18,722 nt of DNA, from contig CAZXCQ010000106.1 of NCBI GenBank assembly GCA_964639275.1, positions 1 through 18,722 on the forward strand. The letters run 5' to 3'. Position numbers and translations under genes: made by a program. The notes under the pieces were generated by a model. It had not been told where the DNA came from, did not search any database, and worked only from the letters and a program-made list of their open reading frames with translations. The DNA is from CAZXCQ01 sp964639275 (lineage in GTDB: Bacteria; Desulfobacterota; DSM-4660; Desulfatiglandales; Desulfatiglandaceae). Shown here piece after piece: positions 6,586 to 12,506 of the stretch; the first letter of the stretch is position 1; each line of letters opens with the position of its first letter.

Positions 6586-8400
6586 ATGAGCCGCCCTGAC
6601 TGCGTCAGTAACCGCAATATCAAGGTCATCGCCACCTATGTGGAGAGCCGACTAGGCTCTTACCGGTCCCTGTTTGATGGGCTCACCTATCCCGTAAATG
6701 AGTACCCCTCGCCAGGGGATTTCTTTATGAACGAGGATGAATGGACCACCCATGAAAACTTCGTGGAGATCTTCAGAAGGGCCAAAAGACTGATCGATGA
6801 ACCAGACTTCTATTATCGCTGCGGCGCATCAACAGCCAGGCTTCGCTCCTGGGGAAGGCTCCACTATTTTGCCAGGGTCTTTGGTTCGCCAAACGATGGC
6901 TTTAAGAGACTCCCCTTCTTTAACAAGACATTCAACGACACAAAGGATATCGAGTTAATCCTGCCACCCACCTATGATTGGCGATCCGGAAAGATCAGGA
7001 CCATTGTAAAGATCCAGTTTCACAGCGACTTTGATCCCCATAAAGACTATATCGGTGATCCCTTTACCAAAGGGATTCTCTCCTCTATACCCACCCTCTG
7101 GGGGCTCCCCCCGGCCGCCGTTACCCAGCCATTAAATCCTTATGACCCCGTAATCCTGCTCAACGGGGAGCCCGAATTTATCCCGTTTGGGTTTGATGCC
7201 CGGATGGAAGGGCACTCCCTGACCCTGAGAGACCCTGCCAAGGGAAAAAGGATCACGGTTGGATATAAGGTCTTTCTGGTGCCTGAAGAGGTCAACGGCC
7301 ATAAGGTCTTCCTTGGCAAATATGCCCGATCCAAACCAGACGGCCCTGCCGGTCCCGGTGAAAGGACCGATGCCGTTCTGATTACCGAGGACGTCATCGC
7401 CAATGGCGAGCTAATACTCCGAAAAGGGCATATATTCATGGCCCCTTACACCGTCCTTGATGTTACCTACGATCGGCTTTCGCTCCTTCACCGATTCGCC
7501 CAGCTCTTTCAGGTCAGAAATACCCACCCCGGTTCGGAGGCGGAATTGATCGATACGATTAACCAGCTGAGAAAGAGCATGAGGGCCAAGAATGCGGCCT
7601 ATCTCGCGCTTGAAAAGGCCAAGGCACGACTGGACGAATATAACCGGGAGCTGGAGCATAAGGTCGAAGAGCGCACCGCTGAACTCCGCAAGGCCCAGCA
7701 AGACCTCCTCCGGTTAAACCGCAACCTGGAATCAAAGGTCAAAAGCCAGGTCATCCAACTGGGAAAATACAGTGAACTCCGGCGCTACCTCTCACCACAA
7801 TTGACTGAAAAGATCCTGTCAGGGGAGCATGATTTCGGAACGGCGCCCCAGAGAAAATTGTTGACCGTGGTATTCACGGATATCAGGGGTTTTTCAAACG
7901 TAACAGACAGCCTGGAGTCAGAGGAACTGTTTGAGTTGCTGGACCGCTATCTTGGAGAGATGATCAAGGTGGTCCACCGCCACGACGGCACCCTCAACAA
8001 GATCGTGGGCGATGGTCTCCTTATCTTTTTTGGTGACCCGGTCCCGATGGAAGATCAGGCTGAGCGGGCCGTGCGGATGGCAATCGAGATGCAGGAGAAA
8101 GTGGGGGAATTGAAGGAGCAGTGGCTCCAGTATGGTCTCGATCTGGGGGTAGGCATCGGGATCAACACCGGGTTTATGACCATCGGAAACATAGGGTCGG
8201 ATATGCACCGGGATTACACGGTCATCGGAAGCCAGGTCAATGTGGCAGCACGGCTCGAATCAGAGGCCAGGGCGGGGCAGATCTTGATCAGTCAGCGGAC
8301 CTACAGCCGTGTCAAGGAGGTTTTCGAGGTCAGGGAAATGGGCGAAATAACGGTCAAAGGGGTCCATAACCCGGTAAAGGCCTTTGAGGTTATCCGGTGA
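6586..8400 (+). CDS. Class III adenylate cyclase with a large N-terminal sensory region
   Basis: Likely makes cyclic AMP in response to a signal read by its N-terminal half. The C-terminal cyclase domain (about 420-604) is complete: metal-binding Asp432 (FTDIRGFS) and Asp476 (VGDGL), adenine-selecting Lys472 and Thr545 (DYTVIG), and transition-state residues Asn552 and Arg556 (VNVAAR). A coiled coil at about 322-392 (heptads through ELEHKVEERTAEL) links it to the first 310 residues. That N-terminal region resembles a helical domain with a mixed alpha/beta domain that I recall from deltaproteobacterial kinases, but I cannot name it. No signal peptide or membrane helix is visible, so the protein should be cytoplasmic. 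The ATG start lacks a strong ribosome site. It converges on the ferredoxin gene with 49 bp between. Confidence 0.88.
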   Translation: MSRPDCVSNRNIKVIATYVESRLGSYRSLFDGLTYPVNEYPSPGDFFMNEDEWTTHENFVEIFRRAKRLIDEPDFYYRCGASTARLRSWGRLHYFARVFGSPNDGFKRLPFFNKTFNDTKDIELILPPTYDWRSGKIRTIVKIQFHSDFDPHKDYIGDPFTKGILSSIPTLWGLPPAAVTQPLNPYDPVILLNGEPEFIPFGFDARMEGHSLTLRDPAKGKRITVGYKVFLVPEEVNGHKVFLGKYARSKPDGPAGPGERTDAVLITEDVIANGELILRKGHIFMAPYTVLDVTYDRLSLLHRFAQLFQVRNTHPGSEAELIDTINQLRKSMRAKNAAYLALEKAKARLDEYNRELEHKVEERTAELRKAQQDLLRLNRNLESKVKSQVIQLGKYSELRRYLSPQLTEKILSGEHDFGTAPQRKLLTVVFTDIRGFSNVTDSLESEELFELLDRYLGEMIKVVHRHDGTLNKIVGDGLLIFFGDPVPMEDQAERAVRMAIEMQEKVGELKEQWLQYGLDLGVGIGINTGFMTIGNIGSDMHRDYTVIGSQVNVAARLESEARAGQILISQRTYSRVKEVFEVREMGEITVKGVHNPVKAFEVIR

Positions 8401-8449
8401 TGAGAGTTGCCCAATCTGATCTCCCTATGACCCACCATCCAACAACTTT

Positions 8450-8740
8450 CTACCAGGAATGGGAAATGGCCCCTGCGTTGCACACCTCCATGCAGGCAAG
8501 TGGGGGGGTATCCGACGGGGGTTTGCAGGGCCCGCACTCATATTTTAGCTTCTTTTTTTTGTCGGCAGCCACCATGGCCACCGGTTCATCCCGCAAGGGA
8601 TCACTGGGGTCTTCGTCAACAACCTCAAAGACATTCATGGGACAGGCCGGTACACAGTCCCCGCAGCCATTACACCTGTCTGTATCAATGGTGATAAAGA
8701 AATCGCCCGAGGCATCGCTGTATCCGTAATTGGCCAACAT
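8450..8740 (-). CDS. 2[4Fe-4S] ferredoxin with a stretched second motif, linked to the Bzd-type ATPases
   Basis: A small electron carrier, 96 aa. The first cluster uses C23/C26/C29/C33. The second is C69-x2-C72-x10-C83-x3-C87, where the insertion between the second and third cysteine resembles the low-potential Alvin-type ferredoxins that feed class I benzoyl-CoA reductases. It lies last in a minus-strand run after the two ATPase genes, so it is a plausible electron donor (BzdM-like role) for the reductase they activate. The ATG at 8740 has no visible ribosome site because an AT-rich repeat tract sits directly upstream; an in-frame stop rules out a longer start. The symbol is withheld because ferredoxins are too short for a certain assignment. 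Confidence 0.85.
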   Translation of the reverse strand: MLANYGYSDASGDFFITIDTDRCNGCGDCVPACPMNVFEVVDEDPSDPLRDEPVAMVAADKKKKLKYECGPCKPPSDTPPLACMEVCNAGAISHSW

Positions 8741-8751
8741 TGTGTTAATTT

Positions 8752-8862
8752 TTGGTTATTGGTTATTAGTTATTGGTTATTGGTTATTTGGTATTGATTA
8801 TTGGTATTAGCTATTTGTTGTTTGTTGTTTTGTTAACGATTAATCAATAACGAATAACGATT
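8752..8862. repeat. GGTTATT short-period repeat tract with facing inverse
   Basis: The spacer between the BzdQ-like and ferredoxin genes is filled by GGTTATT/AGTTATT/GGTATT units on the plus strand (8752-8812), then TTGTTGTTT runs, then the inverse (AATCAATAACGAATAACG) at about 8840-8860. It is strongly AT-rich compared with the flanking genes and could fold as a long imperfect hairpin in mRNA. Confidence 0.75.
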
Positions 8863-9762
8863 CTATCTCTTCCCGCTCTTCCTGCCCTTTCCCTTCTGGC
8901 ACAGGGAATATCCAAAAAGCGCACCTCCGACGGCTCCGGCGATCTGCGTATCCCATTGGGTCTTCATCCGCTCAAGCTTGATCATGGGCATCAACCGCTC
9001 CATAACGCCCCGGTTCTTGGCCAACCCCCCTGTAACGGCAAACTTGGGGGTTACGCCGAGCCGCTCCACAAGAGAAAAGATCCGCTCTGCCATGGCCCGG
9101 CAGTAGGCGGCAAGCACATCTTCAGTGGTCCATCCCTTTCTGAGGAGTCCGGTGGCCTCTGATTTTGCATAGACCACACAGGTACTTGAGACCGCGACCG
9201 GCTCCTCCTTTACTTGGAAGGAGCGCTCGCCCACATCAAGCACGGCTACCCCCAGCAGGTCCGCAAAGACCTCCATGCCCCGGCCCGTCCCTGCGGCACA
9301 TTTATCATTCATCAGGAAGTTGGTTACCCTGCCCTTTTCGTCGCACTGGATCACCTTGATATCCTGGCCGCCCACATCAAGCACGGTGCGGACCTCGGGG
9401 CCGTAAATAAAGTTGGCGCCCCTGGCATGACAGGCAATCTCCGTGATCGACCGGTCCGCCATGGGGACGTTGACCCGGCCATAACCGGTCCCGATACAGT
9501 AATCAATCCTATCTTCAGGCAGGTCTCCCAGGGCTTCCAATGCGAAATTGAGGGCATTCCGCGCGCTCGCTGGGCTATCAGAGCCTGTTCGCATATTCCC
9601 GTAGGCAAGGATCTGTCCATCCGCCATAATACACGACTGGGAGCTGACCGAGCCCACATCGATCCCTGCGGTAACAAATTTTGACTCTTTCCAATCTATA
9701 TCAGGGGTCTTCCAGTTGGATTCCGTCCATCTCCAGAACTCTTGTTTCCTCTCCCCTGCCAT
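8863..9762 (-). CDS. bzdQ: ATP-dependent benzoyl-CoA reductase activator subunit, BzdQ/BcrA-like
   Basis: One half of the ATP-hydrolysing electron activator of class I benzoyl-CoA reductases. It belongs to the BadF/HgdC ASKHA family, which uses ATP to push low-potential electrons onto the catalytic subunits. Visible motifs are the phosphate loop GIDVGSVSSQ (33-42), TGYGR (92-96), DVGGQD (129-134), adenosine-site TGG (244-246), and the two cysteines that share a [4Fe-4S] cluster across the dimer: Cys155 (NDKCAAGTG) and Cys195 (SSTCVVYAKSE). The 299-aa length and the Trp-rich N-terminus (FWRW ... DIDWKES) fit BzdQ rather than the smaller HgdC. GGAGGAA precedes the ATG by about 5 nt. It follows the BzdP-like gene by 126 bp. 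The catalytic BzdN/BzdO genes are not in the window. Confidence 0.85.
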   Translation of the reverse strand: MAGERKQEFWRWTESNWKTPDIDWKESKFVTAGIDVGSVSSQSCIMADGQILAYGNMRTGSDSPASARNALNFALEALGDLPEDRIDYCIGTGYGRVNVPMADRSITEIACHARGANFIYGPEVRTVLDVGGQDIKVIQCDEKGRVTNFLMNDKCAAGTGRGMEVFADLLGVAVLDVGERSFQVKEEPVAVSSTCVVYAKSEATGLLRKGWTTEDVLAAYCRAMAERIFSLVERLGVTPKFAVTGGLAKNRGVMERLMPMIKLERMKTQWDTQIAGAVGGALFGYSLCQKGKGRKSGKR

Positions 9763-9783
9763 CTCACTTCCTCCAACAAAAAC

Positions 9784-9878
9784 TGGTTATCTGTTATTCG
9801 TTATTGGATCAGCCCCGCAAGGCATATCTCATCTTTTCCCAAGACATCCTGACATTACGATTAACAAATAGCAATTAA
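9784..9878. repeat. Second GGTTATT-type inverted tract pair
   Basis: The spacer between the two ATPase genes contains GGTTATCTGTTATTCGTTATTGG at 9785-9807 in broken form and, on the other strand, GTTAATTGCTATTTGTTAATCG at about 9857-9878. These are degenerate forms of the units at 8752-8862, again as a facing pair. Confidence 0.6.
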
Positions 9879-9888
9879 CTCTCTTTCC

Positions 9889-10665
9889 CTATGTCTTTTC
9901 AGCGGCTACCACCAGGGCGGCGCCGACGGCTGCCCCATATTCAGGGTCCTCAGGAATCAATATCTTCTCAAGTTTCAGTTCACGCCTCATGGCCTCTACA
10001 AATCCCGGATTGTAGCCTACCCCCCCGAGCATGACGACGTCCTCGTTTACCCCCACCCTCCGGACCATAGAGACAATGCGGCTGGCCATGGCATCGTGGA
10101 TCGCCTTGATGATATCCTGTCTTTCTGTCTTGGCGTGGATCAGGCCCACCACCTCCGATTCCGCAAATATGGCGCACTGGGCATTCAGGGGGATCTCTTT
10201 GTCCGACCTGAGTGCCAGAGTTCCCATCTCCTCCAGCGGTGTTTCAAGCGCCCTCCCCATGGCCTCGATAAAGGCCCCTGCACCGGCAGCACACTTTTCA
10301 TTAATGGCGAAATCAACCACGTTTCCCTTTTCGTCGATCTTAACGGCCCTCCCCTCTTCAGCACCCACATCGGTCACGGTCCGGGTGTTGGAGAAAAAAT
10401 AGTTACCGGCCCTTGCCATGGCCTTGATGTCGTTTACCTGTCTATCGGCCATCTTGATGGACTTCTTTCCCGAGCCGGTCCCGCCGATCCTCTCGATATC
10501 GTCTCTAAAGATCCCCGCAGCTCTTGTTGCCATCTTAAGAGATTCATCGACGGCCTTCTCCTGGTCAAAGCCGGTCAAGACCCTGGCTTTCCCTATTATT
10601 TCTCCGTCTTTAATAATCACGGTCTTGGTGTTTTTTGCCCCACAATCAATTCCTGCGGTTATCAT
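9889..10665 (-). CDS. bzdP: ATP-dependent benzoyl-CoA reductase activator subunit, BzdP/BcrD-like
   Basis: The second ASKHA-family ATPase, expected to pair with the adjacent BzdQ-like subunit. Motifs are GIDCGAKNTK (5-14), GTGSGKK (62-68), and cluster cysteines Cys125 (NEKCAAGAG) and Cys164 (NAQCAIFAESE). The usual DxGGQD motif is replaced by DVGAEEGRAV (99-108), a change like that in BcrD (DIGA..GRA), which supports the smaller-subunit assignment. The 258-aa length is normal for this class. HgdC-type dehydratase activators usually act as homodimers, so two unlike copies in a row argue for a benzoyl-CoA reductase type heterodimer. Only a weak ribosome site precedes the ATG. It appears to be the first gene of this minus-strand group; none of the genes upstream encodes a catalytic partner. 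Confidence 0.82.
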   Translation of the reverse strand: MITAGIDCGAKNTKTVIIKDGEIIGKARVLTGFDQEKAVDESLKMATRAAGIFRDDIERIGGTGSGKKSIKMADRQVNDIKAMARAGNYFFSNTRTVTDVGAEEGRAVKIDEKGNVVDFAINEKCAAGAGAFIEAMGRALETPLEEMGTLALRSDKEIPLNAQCAIFAESEVVGLIHAKTERQDIIKAIHDAMASRIVSMVRRVGVNEDVVMLGGVGYNPGFVEAMRRELKLEKILIPEDPEYGAAVGAALVVAAEKT

Positions 10666-10701
10666 TTCTTTGAGCCCCCGAAAAAATTGAAGGTTGGTAT
10701 C

Positions 10702-10731
10702 AGTTTAGCCATTTTGAAAGTATCTTCTCAA
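10702..10731 (-). promoter_or_regulatory. Weak candidate promoter for the BzdP/BzdQ/ferredoxin group
   Basis: On the minus strand TTGAGA (10726-10731) and TAAACT (10702-10707) are 18 nt apart, about 37 bp upstream of the BzdP-like start. Both boxes match the consensus only partly. Confidence 0.3.
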
Positions 10732-10800
10732 TAAGTCCGGGTAAATACTACTGGATTCCGGCTGCACTTTATAGCGTATCTTATACGGGGCCACAATGAC
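10727..10800 (+). repeat. REP-like palindromic element, copy D, with left flank
   Basis: The flank TCTCAATAAGTCC at 10727-10739 is followed by CTGGATTCCGGC (10751-10762), an inner hairpin CGTAT-CTT-ATACG (10775-10787) and the right end AATGAC. The flank and left end match copies C and E. It lies in the spacer between the BzdP-like gene and the DUF2442 gene. Confidence 0.65.
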
Positions 10801-10917
10801 GGAAAGAGTGAATTGCAGGCCTATCTGTAATTTGCGTGCTGATCAGGACAGATATATCCTTTTTGAACTGACCGACTGATGTGGCGTATGTGAGGCGTAT
10901 TACCACAAGCCAATTGT

Positions 10918-11163
10918 CTATGGGACTGCGTGGTCGGTCACCTGCCACCGTGCCTCAATAGTATCCGCTGACAAGTCAGCGCCACAATCCCATTCGACAA
11001 AGTATCCCCCATTGGAGACCTTTAGGAATTCGCTGTAGTCACGAAGGGCTTCAAATGCCTCGTACTCAAGATAGGGCCTGACATCAAAAATGCCAACGCG
11101 ACCATCATCTGCAAGAACGGATAGCACCCAATTGGGTTGTGGAGAGAGTTTTTTGATTCTCAC
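10918..11163 (-). CDS. DUF2442-like small protein
   Basis: An 81-aa protein of the kind annotated DUF2442, recognised by its pattern of basic N-terminus, VLSVLADDGRVGIFDVRPYL and a C-terminal FVEWDCGADLSADTIEA stretch. Function is unknown; these proteins commonly sit next to a DUF4160 partner, and some authors group such pairs with toxin-antitoxin-like modules. It starts with GTG, overlapping the stop of the upstream DUF4160 gene in a 4-bp GTGA, so the two are translationally coupled. Nothing links it to the benzoyl-CoA genes on either side, and it may be a mobile accessory pair. Confidence 0.75.
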   Translation of the reverse strand: MRIKKLSPQPNWVLSVLADDGRVGIFDVRPYLEYEAFEALRDYSEFLKVSNGGYFVEWDCGADLSADTIEARWQVTDHAVP

Positions 11164-11432
11164 TGGTCAAGTCCTTTAATTGGAAACGGTTTCTTCCCGT
11201 TCACAACCAAGCTCCAATCGGCAAGCAAATCTTCCTGGTGGATTTCGATCCACGCGACGACCAGTTTGTGTTTGTTTGGGGGCAGTTCGCCAGCCAACAC
11301 CGTTCCGTCAGGAATTGAGTATACCGCAACTTTGCCCTGGTAGTCAGCATGTATATGCGGTTCATGATGTTTATCGATATCTCGAAAGAACATCCGAATA
11401 AGGATTCCATAAAACATGGAAATTGTAGGCAT
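11160..11432 (-). CDS. DUF4160-like small protein
   Basis: A 90-aa protein matching the DUF4160 pattern: an N-terminal FYGILIRMFFRDIDKHHEPHI segment with conserved His residues in EPHIHA, then a short beta-rich middle and WIEIHQEDLLADW near the end. Function is unknown. It is the first gene of a two-gene unit with the DUF2442-like gene. The start at 11432 has AGGAATCTGA just upstream, an acceptable ribosome site. Pair organisation and small size suggest a toxin-antitoxin-like module, but no activity can be inferred from the sequence. Confidence 0.78.
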   Translation of the reverse strand: MPTISMFYGILIRMFFRDIDKHHEPHIHADYQGKVAVYSIPDGTVLAGELPPNKHKLVVAWIEIHQEDLLADWSLVVNGKKPFPIKGLDQ

Positions 11433-11487
11433 TCAGATTCCTATTCCTGTGACTTGACACGGTTGCTGGTTCTTGCAGGGGCAAATC

Positions 11488-11589
11488 TTATGACTTCAGA
11501 TCGTTTATCATCTCTTGCAGGTCATTATGTCCGACCGGATCTTCCTTTCCAGGTTCTTTCATTTTGACTGCACAGTCCAAAGGTAACAT
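11488..11589 (-). CDS. Possible 33-residue peptide, unrecognised
   Basis: A short frame from ATG 11589 (or ATG 11562, 24 aa) to TAA at 11488 reads as a hydrophilic peptide ending LQEMINDLKS. It lies just upstream of the DUF4160 gene on the same strand. There is no good ribosome site, and its 5' end overlaps the REP flank, so it may be chance or the remnant of a gene. Confidence 0.2.
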   Translation of the reverse strand: MLPLDCAVKMKEPGKEDPVGHNDLQEMINDLKS

Positions 11590-11642
11590 CTCAAAAAGTC
11601 CTGTTAGATGTTGCTGGATGCCGGACCAAGTCCGGCATGACG
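11585..11642 (+). repeat. REP-like palindromic element, copy E, with left flank
   Basis: The flank ACATCTCAAAAAGTCC is followed by CTGGATGCCGGAC, a CAA loop, then GTCCGGCATGAC. The stem TGCCGGAC/GTCCGGCA is perfect over 8 bp. The flank matches copy D (TCTCAATAAGTCC). Confidence 0.7.
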
Positions 11643-11778
11643 AAAGAACTTTGGACTCTCAAGATTTTTAAAAGGATAACTAAAAAGAAGTCTGTTGTCA
11701 AATGTAAGCGAGGGATGTAACATTTCAAAAAGCAGGGGGAAAGCTGTTATGCGTGAAGAAAGCCAAATTGACAAAAAA

Positions 11779-11837
11779 CTGGATTCCGGCCTCCACCTGC
11801 CTGCGTGTGCACACGTACAGGCAGGCGAAAATGACGG
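11779..11837 (+). repeat. REP-like palindromic element, copy F, with a large inner palindrome
   Basis: The CTGGATTCCGGC left end (11779-11790) and ATGACGG right end (11831-11837) enclose a nested hairpin: CCTGCCTG (11796-11803) and CAGGCAGG (11818-11825) flank the self-complementary CGTGTGCACACG (11804-11815), giving 14 bp with a 2-nt bulge. Confidence 0.7.
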
Positions 11838-11848
11838 AAAGGACGTGG

Positions 11849-11882
11849 AAAAAGCGAAATGATGGGTTTTTATGAACCCATC
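11849..11882 (-). terminator. Probable terminator of the bam operon
   Basis: On the minus strand, 9 nt after the bamI stop, GATGGGTT (11875-11882) pairs with AACCCATC (11861-11868) around a 6-nt loop, followed by ATTTCGCTTTTTCC. Stem, position and T-rich tail fit an intrinsic terminator. Confidence 0.65.
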
Positions 11883-11891
11883 AATCGTTGT

Positions 11892-12506
11892 CTATTTCCC
11901 TGACTCGGGTTTGAAAGGGGGTGGGGGAGATATGAGCGCCTGGGTTAAGACAAAAGCGGCCTGCAGTGCCGATGTCGGGCAAAGCGGAAAACACTCCTTG
12001 CAGTTCCAGCACTCCCTGGAGGCGATCTCCGGAATAAAGCTGATCTCTCGCCTTGTTCCTCTGTCAACAAAACCAACAGCATTCTTCTTCTTGATCTCAT
12101 CGCAGTATCTGACACATAGACCACAATGAATACAGAATGAGGCCTCTTTTTCAAAACGGTCTTTGTCTGCCCCATACTCTCGAGCTAGGTCCTGTAATTC
12201 AAAGGCATCCGGCGCATGAGCCAGCAATAGCTCCAGGATCATTTTGCGAATTCTATCTACCTTTTCTGATCTGGTTCTTACGACCAGATTTTTTTCTACC
12301 GGGTAAAGGCAGGCCGCAACGAGTCTTGTCCACCCGCCCATTTCGGCTTCGACGGTGCAGATCCGGCAAGCCCCATAAGGTTCCAATTTCTCGTGGTGGC
12401 AAAGTGTTGGAATAGCTATCCCCACATTCTGTGCGGCCTCCAGAATGGTGATCCCTTCTTTTGCCTTAACTTCTGTGCCGTCAATCTGAAAAAGGATTTC
12501 ACTCAT
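11892..12506 (-). CDS. bamI: BamI: NuoG/HoxU-like Fe-S subunit of the class II benzoyl-CoA reductase complex
   Basis: An electron-wire subunit, 204 aa from the chosen start. An N-terminal [2Fe-2S] domain uses C36/C47/C50/C66. The His/Cys N5-type cluster of NuoG is missing: His97 remains in LAHAPDAF but the following cysteines do not. Two [4Fe-4S] motifs follow at C125/C128/C131/C135 and C166/C169/C172/C176, and the protein stops before the NuoG molybdopterin-like domain. This truncated HoxU form and its place after a BamH-like gene fit BamI. I chose ATG 12506 (MSEILFQIDG) because it overlaps the bamH stop by only 8 bp and begins at the family's usual first strand; the longer frame from 12548 would add 14 residues with no support. 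A NAD-linked hydrogenase diaphorase subunit is the main alternative, but no hydrogenase genes are present. Confidence 0.85.
   Translation of the reverse strand: MSEILFQIDGTEVKAKEGITILEAAQNVGIAIPTLCHHEKLEPYGACRICTVEAEMGGWTRLVAACLYPVEKNLVVRTRSEKVDRIRKMILELLLAHAPDAFELQDLAREYGADKDRFEKEASFCIHCGLCVRYCDEIKKKNAVGFVDRGTRREISFIPEIASRECWNCKECFPLCPTSALQAAFVLTQALISPPPPFKPESGK

Larger units (their letters stand above)
11433..11891. other. Spacer between the DUF pair and the bam genes
   Basis: About 460 bp holding two REP-like elements (11585-11642 and 11779-11837), the bam operon terminator (11849-11882) and one possible short minus-strand ORF (11488-11589). A TTTCAAAAAGCAGGGGG stretch near 11728 resembles a REP left flank without an adjacent palindrome. 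Confidence 0.55.

Noticed and set aside
8752..8862. CRISPR array
   Set aside because: Units are about 7 nt with no unique spacers of 30-40 nt; it is a simple short-period tract.
9889..10665. HgdC-type 2-hydroxyacyl-CoA dehydratase activator
   Set aside because: Two unlike ASKHA ATPases are adjacent with a ferredoxin, one has the BcrD-like DVGAEEGRAV change, and no dehydratase subunits are nearby. Not fully excluded without a tree.
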